Of a stretch of DNA of 64,000 nt, positions 43,032 to 52,009 are shown piece by piece (the first letter of the stretch is position 1; each line of letters begins with the position of its first letter). Source of the DNA: Patiria miniata (lineage: Eukaryota > Echinodermata > Asteroidea > Valvatida > Asterinidae); contig NW_024037056.1 of the NCBI RefSeq assembly GCF_015706575.1, positions 13,095,176 to 13,159,175 of the forward strand, written 5' to 3'. Below the pieces are notes generated by a model. The model made no database searches, was not told where the DNA came from, and was given only the letters and a program-made list of their open reading frames with translations. Position numbers and translations under genes: made by a program.

Positions 43032-43062
<31 letters not shown>
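43032..43062. repeat. 31-residue G run
   Basis: Uninterrupted G run in intergenic DNA upstream of SLC5A copy 2; exact length may be affected by sequencing. Confidence 0.8.
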
Positions 43063-43063
<1 letters not shown>

Positions 43064-43561
43064 GTGCCCTTGATCCATATTCGTCCAACCGAAACGTGGA
43101 ATAATAATGATGCTATTATTGCAAGCCCCAGTGCGCACCGATAATTAAAACAAAATCCAGACGAGCCACTCCCAGCATTTCCAACTGCCGAATTTTGTAC
43201 ACGTCGTGCGGGCCAAACACCTGCGAATCTCTCACCAATTCAAGCGTATACATTTTATGTGTCTTGAAGCACAGTGTAGAGTTTGGCTAGCGGGCTTTAC
43301 CTACAATCCTCCGCCGTGAACGCTTCTCCTAACTTTCATCCTACAGGTAGGTTCATAACCCATTTGCTTTGAAACTTATTCCCCTTTATATACATGTATA
43401 TGTACCCTATAATGTGCAGTGTTATATGCACTGTTGGAGTGAAAAGTGCGATATTTACAGTGGAAAGATTCCCATATCTGGCCAGCACTTCTCACCCAGT
43501 GCACTAGCCCCATAAATGTGGCCAATTTACTGGACTACCTCCGTAAATAAAGGCCACACCT

Positions 43562-44224
43562 CGGAAAAAATCCATACTGGGCCACCACTCAGAGCTCTAG
43601 CCCCATAAATGTGGCCTATTTACTGGACTGCCTCCGTAAACATAGGCCACACATCCACATGTACAAAAATCGTGTCGACGGAGCCAAATTTTGATTTTCA
43701 CATTTAGGCTTAGTTTGTAGGTTTATTTTGCTTTAGAAGCATACTCACCCTCTTTATAGGCTAATCAGAAAGTGCTGCCTTTTTCAGATGTATATTTTTC
43801 GTGAAATTTCCAGATTCATTTTTACACGTTAGCGTATCAAAATTTCAACATGAAATTTCACAAAAATTAGACATCTGAAAAAGGCAGCACTTTCTGATTA
43901 GCCTGTAAAGAGGGTGAGTATGCTTCTAAAGCAAAAAAAACCTACAAACTAAGCCTAAATGTGAAAATCAAAATTTGGCTCCGTCGACACTATTTTTGTA
44001 CATGTGGATGTGTGGCCTATGTTTACGGAGGCAGTCCAGTAAATAGGCCACATTTATGGGGCTATCAGAGCTCCTGCACAAAGTCTATGGGCCATGACAG
44101 AACATTTTACCGTCAAAGAATTTTGCACTCCTTAAACAGTGTTTCTTCATCAGATTTACAACTTTTGGTACTTTTCAGGTCAGATTAAGGAATATGAGTG
44201 GTGGCCCAGTATGGAATTTTTTCC
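43562..44224. mobile_element. nested MITE level 3: CGGAAAAAATCCATAC element
   Basis: Inverted ends CGGAAAAAATCCATACTGGG and CCCAGTATGGAATTTTTTCCG-type, flanked by CACCT on both sides. Shares interior sequence with 15220-15423. It is itself split by the level 4 element. Confidence 0.65.
43598..44064. mobile_element. nested MITE level 4: TAGCCCC foldback with perfect 9-bp duplication
   Basis: 467 bp, almost a perfect palindrome from TAGCCCCATAAATGTGGCC to GGCCACATTTATGGGGCTA, flanked by TCAGAGCTC at 43589-43597 and 44065-44073. A 9-bp duplication fits Mutator-type integration. No gene. Confidence 0.85.
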
Positions 44225-45021
44225 GTCACCTCCACCATGTACACAAACTTGTCGAACTTTGTAAAATTTTAATTTTTTACATTTATAGGCTTAGTTTGTA
44301 GTTTATTTTTGCTTTAGAAGCATACTCGCCCTCTTTATAGGCTAATCAGAAAGTGCTGCCATTTCAGATGTCTAATTTTCGTGAAATTTCATGTTGAAAT
44401 TTTGATACGCAAACGTGTGCAAACGAATCTGGAAATTTCACGCAAAATAAAAAGGCAGCACTTTCTGATTAGCCTATAAAGAGGGTGAGTATGCTTCTAA
44501 AGCAAAAATAAACTACAAACTAAGCCTAAATGTGAAAATCAAAATTTGACAAAGTTCGACATGTTTTTGTACATGGTGGAATGTGGCCTTTATTTACGGA
44601 GGTAGTCAGTAAATTGGCCACATTTATCGGGCTAACAGACCCTATGAGACTGTGTTTTCTCAGTAAATACTTCAATATTTTCCCTGCTAAATTTGACTTT
44701 TTAGGGCATATTATCACTTTCTGATGGCTTCTTTAGGTCACTAAAGGGAAAAATTAGTGATGGCCACATGGAATCTTTCCCTTATAGCTGCTGAAGGAAT
44801 CGTTGGGGTTCAAGTTAAATGCCAAAAAAGGAGTAATTCTTCAGTTTCATTTAAAAATGTTCTTTTGTAATCGTGATTTATGACAGTGGATGTAGTCGAT
44901 TCATCCCTAACTTGAAATGGTAGTTTCTGAAAGTGGTTGTTGGATAACAACTGAAAAATTGATGAATTTTTTTTCTGCACTCAAGGTCCCAGTCTGATTA
45001 CCTATAGTTGTGGCCCCAAAA

Positions 45022-45120
45022 ATGACTTCATCAGACGGCGTAGTAGACACAGCCCTGGTGGCTTGGGATTATTTGGCCATTGTGACGTACCTTGTCTTAG
45101 TGCTTGGTGTAGCATTCCTG
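45022..45120 (+). CDS. SLC5A3-like: SLC5A copy 2 exon 1 (residues 1-33)
   Basis: [20 protein letters not shown] then [13 protein letters not shown], ending at GTAAGT. One of the most diverged exons relative to copy 1. A possible acceptor (TGCACTCAAG) 37 bp before the ATG suggests a spliced 5' UTR. Confidence 0.88.
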
Positions 45121-48100
45121 GTAAGTAAACAGTTCAAACTTAGCATATCGAAATTCCCTACTGTTAATACTTAAACAGTTGTATCGTACATATTTTTGAT
45201 GGTTGATACTCGAATTTTGTTCCTCAACATCATTTTAAATGTAAGATTCAATTTCAGGTTTTGCACCAAGACATTTCACTTTTAAAGTGGTGCATTCGTA
45301 AATCACATTCATCAAATACTTTGCACTCATGATGCGATTTTGAAATGGTAATTTACAATAAAACCCATGATGATTGTGAACGAAATTAACGTCAATTTTC
45401 ACCGAACATGATTATCACCCTAAAAACAGATTGGGTGAAATAACCAATATATTGGTAGATTGTGTCCCAAAACAGCCAATCTCAGTTTGATATCTACCAA
45501 TCCTACCAATATATTGCTTATTTCAAGCAATTTTTGTACGGTCGATTAGGTTACCTAAAAAACACATGTTTATTTTTTGCCAATATTGTTCACGATCTCA
45601 ACATCTTGGATGGCACCTCCAGAGCTCCGTAGATAACTGAAAACTATACTAATGTGTTATCAGCATGCCACTTTCTGTCGAAAGATAAAAGATTTTTGAA
45701 ATACAACTCATCCACAACTGCGGATGTAAACGATACCAATTCTTCAATACAATGCGTCTCGCGATACTGAGGCTATACGATTCTACACAGCATATCGTGA
45801 ACTTGTAAGTTATGACATTAATTGCAGCTGTTTGACGTGTTCATTCGTTATATTCATGACATAAAGTTATATGTCATTATGAGAGTTGGGTTTTATTTCT
45901 CAAATGTTTGCAACTCGATCTGTGACGGTGTTCAATTGCTACATTGCTTCGGAAAGGGTCTGTCGTTTAAGCCTAAATTTAGTCTTGACGAAGTATAGCA
46001 ATAAAGGTTTTCTAAGTTAGGGCAGATAGGTGATGGGATAGTGCCTTTGATAACACAAGCATGGCATTTGACACACAGTCAGAGTATGTCATGAGAAAGA
46101 TATTTGACTATATATAGGGCCATCGCAGATTGGTCCTTTGAAAAAACTATTATGTATGTAGATAACAAGCAATGGCGGTCAAATATCTTTCTTAAGACAT
46201 ACTCTGACTATGTGACGAATGCTGCATGCTCGTATCATTAACGGCACAAACCCCCAAATCATTTCCCCTGTATGCCCCAGTATTCGTACGTGGTGTTGTT
46301 CATGTTTCGGCGGGCATTTTTGGTCGGATTAGCGTAAACCGACGATTGATTCTGATCAATGGGGATGTAGAATTACGAGTCCCCGTCTTCTTGAAAGTTA
46401 TTTTATTGCACGTGGAAGAAGGCCCGCTGACCAGACTCATAACGTTTGTATTGAACTACGGTGGCGCAGATGGGTGTCCCGAAGCGGGTTGCCATTTTGC
46501 ATGTTAGGGGTCTGGTATGCTCTGTCTGTGTGTCTAGTGTCTGTGTTTCATGTTTTTTTGTAAAAGGCCTAAAGAGTTTGCGCAATCACAAAATGCAATT
46601 GTTAATGGAGAGAATTGGTTATTGTATGCAGGTCCAGTTCCTTAAATGGTATATAAACCATTTAATGGTATCATTTTAAGGAACTGGGCGTGCATACAAT
46701 AACCAATTCTCTCCATAAACCATTGTATTTTGTATTATATTATATGCTCCATTCTGAAGACACGGTTGGCACTTTAAAAAATTATTTGTTTTGTTTTGCT
46801 TTTTTGCAAATTTGTTTCTTAGAGACTTTGAATAGTTCAATATTACAACATTATCTCTATGAAAACACTCCAAAACGTCTCGCTATTACGCAAAACACAA
46901 CGTTGATGGACGATGAAAATGTGGCAAAATTGCTTCACCAGGATTTACCACGCCCACTTGGGGTCAACATGCAAATTGAGGTCAAAGTAATACATTACAC
47001 TTTATATATAATACATTAAAGTTTATATGTAGACTTTACGACTCCATCCAGCTAGCTAATATGTTTTCATTCCTGAACCCCATCTTTGCAGTCATTATGT
47101 CGCTCCAATCGAGGAACTGTCAGCGGCTATTTTCTGGCTGGTCGATACATGTTTTGGTTACCGGTAAGTAGAGTTATTTTTTTGTTGAGAACTTGGGCAG
47201 TGAGATGGAGGTTGAAAAATTGGAGGGGCGGGAACCTGTCAAAGACAGAAAGGGGGGGGGGGCAAACTCACTGATTGACGTGAAGCTTCGTTAAGTGAAG
47301 TTTATTTATCCAACTTTTAGAAAAGTGCAACATTCAGAAAAGAAATATGAATTAAAACTGTTTACTTGTTTTTGTAAATTTTACTTGGGCCACCCTCACC
47401 TGGACATGCTGAATCTTGCAAGGTTAGGCCTGGAATAGGCATTGAAGGTGACAGTGGCCCAAGTAAAATTTACGCCCTTTCACCTAATTGATTGTATTTT
47501 TGGATCTAGGGACCCAAATGGAATGGGGTAAAAAGGAGTGGATTGAGAAATAGCCAGGCTTTAATGTAATATATAACTTCACTGAATAACCCCATGTATT
47601 AAGGCATAATCAGTTTATTACTCACTCCAACAGATTACAACGAAACATGCTGTTGGATTTTGAAGGGTTGGGTGGTTAGGAATCTAGTGTCACTAAGACG
47701 TAAGACATCTAAGTCACTACTAATGTATACGTTTTGTCTTCGAAGGTCGGTGCGTCTCTGTTTGCGAGCAACATCGGCAGCGAGCACTTCATTGGTCTCG
47801 CAGGCTCAGGAGCTGCTGCTGGTATCGGAGTTGGTGCTTTTGAACTCAATGTAAGTCAAGGTTCAATTGAAATATTTTTGACCCTATCAACTTCAGTAGG
47901 TTTCATTTATAGCAAAGGGTGCACTACAGATGTTCGTGTAGGGATCGACTGCCCGTTGTAGAATAACAAATGGCTGCAATTTTTCATGGGATATCAAAGG
48001 AAACTCGACGTCTAGGCCCAGATTGAGTTCGTCAATTAAAGTTCAAATGTGTAGGTTCACTTAACAGAGCGAGTACTGCTGCAACATCACAATGGTTTCT

Positions 48101-51100
48101 TACAGAGTATATAGAAGCCTTTATATTATGTCTTTCATCCCTAGTCGAATATGGAATGCGTCTCATCTTTTGTTTCCTTTGTGGACAGGCATGCCTACTC
48201 CTTCAGCTGCTGGGATGGGTGTTTTTACCAGTCTACATCGCCAGCGGGGTGAGTCGGTTATATTTAAATTGGTGCCCAAAAGCCGGCGTTCATATTCAAT
48301 GAAATATACTTTGACGCATGAATTGATTTGAAGTCCGTTATACTCAAACCAAATAGAATAGGCCATCAGCCTGGGGGTTTGGTCGGTATCAAATGAGGGG
48401 AATAAAGCTCATTGTGATTTTTGGCAAGGTATGCACCCCTGTAGTTGGAAAATATGTGATAGCATTGCAGCGGTGGCAGCTTTTTGGGTGCTCTCAGTTA
48501 AAAAAAAAATGGTGGCCAAAACATGCTTGCTACTACAAATAATTCTTCCAGTAACAAGCGTATTGACGGCCTCTTTGAAAAAAAAAAATTGAAAGTGATA
48601 ACACCCAAAAAACTGCCACCGCTCACACTGCAAAGCTATTACACATTTTCCAACTCTAGATGTGCACACCTTGCCAAAAATCGCTATGAGCATTGCTCCT
48701 TTCGATCATTTGATACCAGTGGCCCAATTTTTGGACCAAAGCTGATAGCCTAGCAGACTCTCAACCCTTTGCCTAATAATATTTCAGGACGTGATGTTCC
48801 TGAAGAGAAGACGAAGCCATGGTGAACTTGACTCAACCTCGATAGGCTTGTCATGAATCGTCGACGAAATTCCCTCCAAGCATGCATCATCGATTAGCTC
48901 GTGTTTGGTGCAAATGTATAATCGAAGTATAGGCTTGGTTCTTGATTTCAATTGCTCGAGACTGTCCAAAATCTGTGGACCCGATCTGGATTCCACATGC
49001 AGTAATGCATGCAGTGATATGAAGTAATGTCACAGTACCTCGAAGCTTTGGTAGGCCGGCAGTCTAAACTCTTCTTGGTGTCTACAGGAATCTGTATTAG
49101 TAAGCCCTGGAACTAGACTGATTAAAAATCATCCCTGTTTTGCCTGTCTGTAGGTTTACACCTTACCAGAGTACATGCGGAAGCGTTTTGGCGGGCAGAG
49201 GATCCGCGTCTATCTGGCCATGATGTCACTCATCCTGTACGTCTTCACTAAGATCTCGGTAAGTGTAAACACCAGTCATCAACTTCGTAGTATGGCTAAA
49301 CCAGAAACTATCTGCTTTGAAAGAAAGTTTTCGTCTGAACATGCCCACCAAATTCGCTCAGCAGCATCATAGTTGTTAGTAATAGTGTGCTTATCTGGTT
49401 GGAAAGTGACAGCGAGAAGGTGTAGAGGTTTGGATATGAGGAGGCTGACGAAACTGAGAAAGACTTGCTAGTGGTATAACATGGAAAGTTTGAACAAGTA
49501 AGGCAAGACGTTTGGAACGGAACCACTGCGTAGACCTGATTCCTGTACATGTTTAGAAAACTATACGTAAAACCTTACCACTTAGGTACCTGTTGCATGT
49601 TATTTTGCCAACATTAAACGATTTATATCCCCACTTTTACACCAATCAAATTTCAAGAGATTCACATGCAGTATACAGAAGAGAACAGTTTACCGAAAGA
49701 TGGTATCACGTGACCACAACATCCAAGAGCAAGTTCGGGCAAGAACCATTAGTCGACTAGTGGTTGATTTGTGACGTAACTTACGCCTGCGCACTAATAG
49801 CAATTGACGTGCGAACGTCTCTAGTCAAACGCTGGTGAAAATGTCATCGCAAAACTTCTGGGTCCTGTCTGGTTCCAAATAGTCGACTAGCGTAGTCAAC
49901 CATCGTCGACTAGACAGAGTTCGGACTAACTTTAGTCGAACTATGGTTAACCATTGGTCAACAATACTTCTTGCGCGAACTTGCCCTTTTTTGTTAACAA
50001 ATATAATAGAGAGCATACTCCACCATAGGTTCTCTGTAACTTTCGTCAATAGTTATATGCGCAGCCGATTGAAGAGAATTCGACCCACTTGCGTCAATTT
50101 GTAAAATTGACTGCTGTTTTCATCAGACTTATTTCCTCCCTCCTACTTCGTCAGGTCAATCTGTACTCTGGAGCTCTGTTTCTCCAGCAAGCCCTGAAAT
50201 GGAATATCTACCCGGCGGTGTGCCTCTTGCTAGTATTGACAGCCGTTTGCACGGTCACCGGCGGGCTGGCTGCAGTCATCTACACCGACACGCTGCAGTT
50301 CTTCATCATGCTGATCGGGGGATTCATGTTGATGATCATGAGTGAGTCCAAGTGGTGTGCTGAAAACTCTCCTTTCAAGTTACCCTGCTAGTGGCCGTCG
50401 AGCAGGAACATGCAGCTAGTTAGGTGGTGCTGCATCTGTGGTCAAATCACGGGATGTTGGGGAACACAATATGTAATGCCAACATTTTAGAAAGGCCTTA
50501 ATTGTCACTAAACATATCAAGAGAATGGTTGAATAAAGTGATAAGTGCAAACCAGATAATCATGACATTCAAATATCAGGAAGTAAATGGAATTATTCAA
50601 TGAATCCACTGCGGTACTATAATAGTCGCGCGGAAACAACTTATTTTGGACGAACTGAGGTCACGAAAAGTTCCAACTACCACAAAATTATGCTCGATGT
50701 GATTTTTGCTCAGTGTTGATTTATTCGTTTTTGCTGAATCAAGGTTTCATCGAGATCGGCGGTTACGGAGCTCTTAAGGAGAAATACATGCAAGCCATCC
50801 CCAACGAAACGTTCTACTCCAACACGTCGTGCGGCATCCCACGCGAAGACTCGTGGGAGATGCTGCGTGATCCCATAGACTCAGACTTGCCGTGGGCCGG
50901 CTTCATATTCGGCCGCACCTGTGCGTCCATTTGGTACTGGTGTGCTGACCAGGTACATAAATTCCAGGTTCCAACAATCTCTCCGTTTCCCTTATCTATG
51001 ATAAGTTAGCATTTCGATGAAGGAAATGGCATACAGACTTTTGCAAGTATTATCTTTCCGCATTTACAATACATTTATTTAATACGAAAAGTGCAAAAGA

Positions 51101-51744
51101 AGAAGTGTTTTTCTTATTGTAGTTCTAGATTTTCTAAAGCCAGTCCAAAGTTTCAGGATCCATTTCATGAAGCTCCATGATCATTGTTATGCTGCTAAAG
51201 TATGCAAATTCGATGACTTGACCGTTAATAGGTTGATAAAGTCTACATGAAACAGTCGTCGCATTCGTCCAACTCAACCCTGTTTCCTTCCTTTCCGGGT
51301 ATAGATGATGGTCCAACGAGCGCTGTCAGCTAAGAGTCTGTCCCACGCCCAAGGGGCATGTCTCTTCGCTGGGTACACCAAGTTCCTGCCCTTCTTTCTA
51401 ATGGTTCTGCCGGGAATGATCAGCCGTGTGCTCTACACTGGTGCGTATTACCATGGAGGAATAAGAACTGTACCACTTCTTTGGACGTAAAAGATTTGCT
51501 TATCAAAAACATGTTACCCGACACAATGTCACATGTGAAAATGACTTCTACATCTATCACACTATCTTAAGTATACACTCAACCATCTGCAGCCGTTTGT
51601 TGACTGTTCTGTTTGTCTTTTATTGTCTCTTGGTAGATGAAGTTGCCTGTGCATCCCAGGAGACTTGCATGGCCGTCTGTGGCAGCCCGCTTGGGTGCAC
51701 CAACATCGCTTACCCCAAACTGGTCCTTGGAATCCTACCAGTAG
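45022..51744 (+). CDS. SLC5A3-like: SLC5A solute:sodium symporter, SMIT1-like, copy 2 (exons 1-9 only in window)
   Basis: Nine exons (45022-45120, 47092-47163, 47746-47850, 48189-48248, 49154-49258, 50155-50341, 50744-50952, 51305-51440, 51637-51744) have exactly the lengths and phases of copy 1 exons 1-9 and give 360 residues, up to GILPV. Site residues N66, H71, E90, Y274, W275 and K305 are kept, as are the two outer-loop sequons NET and NTS. Differences from copy 1 include Thr for Ile at 304 next to the site lysine. Introns 1-8 are much shorter than in copy 1. The reading frame has no break in what can be seen. Intron 9 opens into a satellite array that reaches the window edge, so the last six exons (copy 1 residues 361-659) are not visible. 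The gene may continue beyond the array or may have been cut by it. Confidence 0.9.
45430..45535. repeat. imperfect inverted repeat in intron 1 of copy 2
   Basis: GGGTGAAATAACCAATATAT and ATATATTGCTTATTTCAAGC-type arms can pair; the flanks show no clear duplication. Confidence 0.45.
46078..46212. repeat. inverted repeat / small foldback in intron 1 of copy 2
   Basis: CAGTCAGAGTATGTCATGAG plus AAAGATATTTGAC pairs with GTCAAATATCTTTCTTAAGA plus CATACTCTGACTATG, separated by about 65 bp. Confidence 0.65.
46589..46733. repeat. foldback hairpin in intron 1 of copy 2
   Basis: GGAGAGAATTGGTTATTGTA and CAATAACCAATTCTCTCC, then CCAGTTCCTTAAATG and CATTTTAAGGAACTGG, form nested arms around a short AT-rich centre. 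Confidence 0.75.
47092..47163 (+). CDS. SLC5A3-like: SLC5A copy 2 exon 2 (residues 34-57)
   Basis: [20 protein letters not shown] then FWLP; TTTGCAG acceptor and GTAAGT donor. Only Ile to Phe at residue 54 differs from copy 1 at the protein level. Confidence 0.94.
47746..47850 (+). CDS. SLC5A3-like: SLC5A copy 2 exon 3 (residues 58-92)
   Basis: Protein identical to copy 1 exon 3. I count seven DNA differences in 105 bases, all silent. Confidence 0.95.
48189..48248 (+). CDS. SLC5A3-like: SLC5A copy 2 exon 4 (residues 93-112)
   Basis: [20 protein letters not shown], one membrane helix; GACAG acceptor and GTGAGT donor as in copy 1. Confidence 0.93.
49154..49258 (+). CDS. SLC5A3-like: SLC5A copy 2 exon 5 (residues 113-147)
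   Basis: [20 protein letters not shown] then [15 protein letters not shown], a conservative variant of copy 1. Confidence 0.95.
50155..50341 (+). CDS. SLC5A3-like: SLC5A copy 2 exon 6 (residues 148-209)
   Basis: Starts [20 protein letters not shown]. The first 105 bases differ from copy 1 at many sites, the last 80 at very few. Confidence 0.95.
50744..50952 (+). CDS. SLC5A3-like: SLC5A copy 2 exon 7 (residues 210-279)
   Basis: Includes [20 protein letters not shown] and SIWYWCADQ. The 5' half is almost the same as in copy 1 at DNA level; the 3' half ([16 protein letters not shown]) differs more. Confidence 0.95.
51305..51440 (+). CDS. SLC5A3-like: SLC5A copy 2 exon 8 (residues 280-324)
   Basis: [20 protein letters not shown] then [20 protein letters not shown] and RVLYT; site lysine K305 is kept. 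Confidence 0.95.
51637..51744 (+). CDS. SLC5A3-like: SLC5A copy 2 exon 9 (residues 325-360), last visible exon
   Basis: [20 protein letters not shown] then [16 protein letters not shown], with donor GTAAGG in phase 1 as in copy 1. Confidence 0.95.
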   Translation: MKLPVHPRRLAWPSVAARLGAPTSLTPNWSLESYQ

Positions 51745-51837
51745 GTAAGGAATTATTAATATACATGTACAATGGAAAAGCGGGGTCCTAGAGCCACCAC
51801 TTCCTTGAAAGACGTGATGAGCACCTTAACGTCAAGA

Positions 51838-51995
51838 TCTTTGCTCATTGCCAAGACCTTTGCTCCTTGAGAAAACCTAAACATTTGCCTAATATGACAA
51901 GACATTTTCTTATTGCCATGCCTTTTTCTTGATGACAAAAGCCTTTGCTTCCAAGAACTGGATTCCTTGCCAAGACCTTAGTGCTCAACCTTTAG
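51838..51995. repeat. decayed copy of the 19-bp minisatellite in intron 9 of copy 2
   Basis: Phrases TTGCTCATTGCCAAGACC, TTTGCTCCTTGAGAAAACC and GATTCCTTGCCAAGACCTTA are diverged units of the intron 9 minisatellite of copy 1, at the equivalent place about 100 bp after exon 9. Confidence 0.65.
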
Positions 51996-52009
51996 ACCTC
52001 GATTAATTT

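Larger units (their letters stand above)
43505..44634. mobile_element. nested MITE level 2: TAGCCCC foldback
   Basis: Left TAGCCCCATAAATGTGGCCA at about 43505 and right TGGCCACATTTATCGGGCTA ending 44634. Its left arm is cut after GGCCACACCT by the level 3 element and resumes at 44225 with CACCTCCACC. Confidence 0.7.
43462..44780. mobile_element. four-level nested MITE cluster: outermost, family G-like
   Basis: GGAAAGATTCCCATATCTGG at the left and CCACATGGAATCTTTCC at the right are inverted ends of the family G type. The 8-bp flanks TTTACAGT and CTTATAGC match at five positions. Everything between 43505 and 44634 is inserted in it. It ends 242 bp before the ATG of SLC5A copy 2. Confidence 0.6.
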
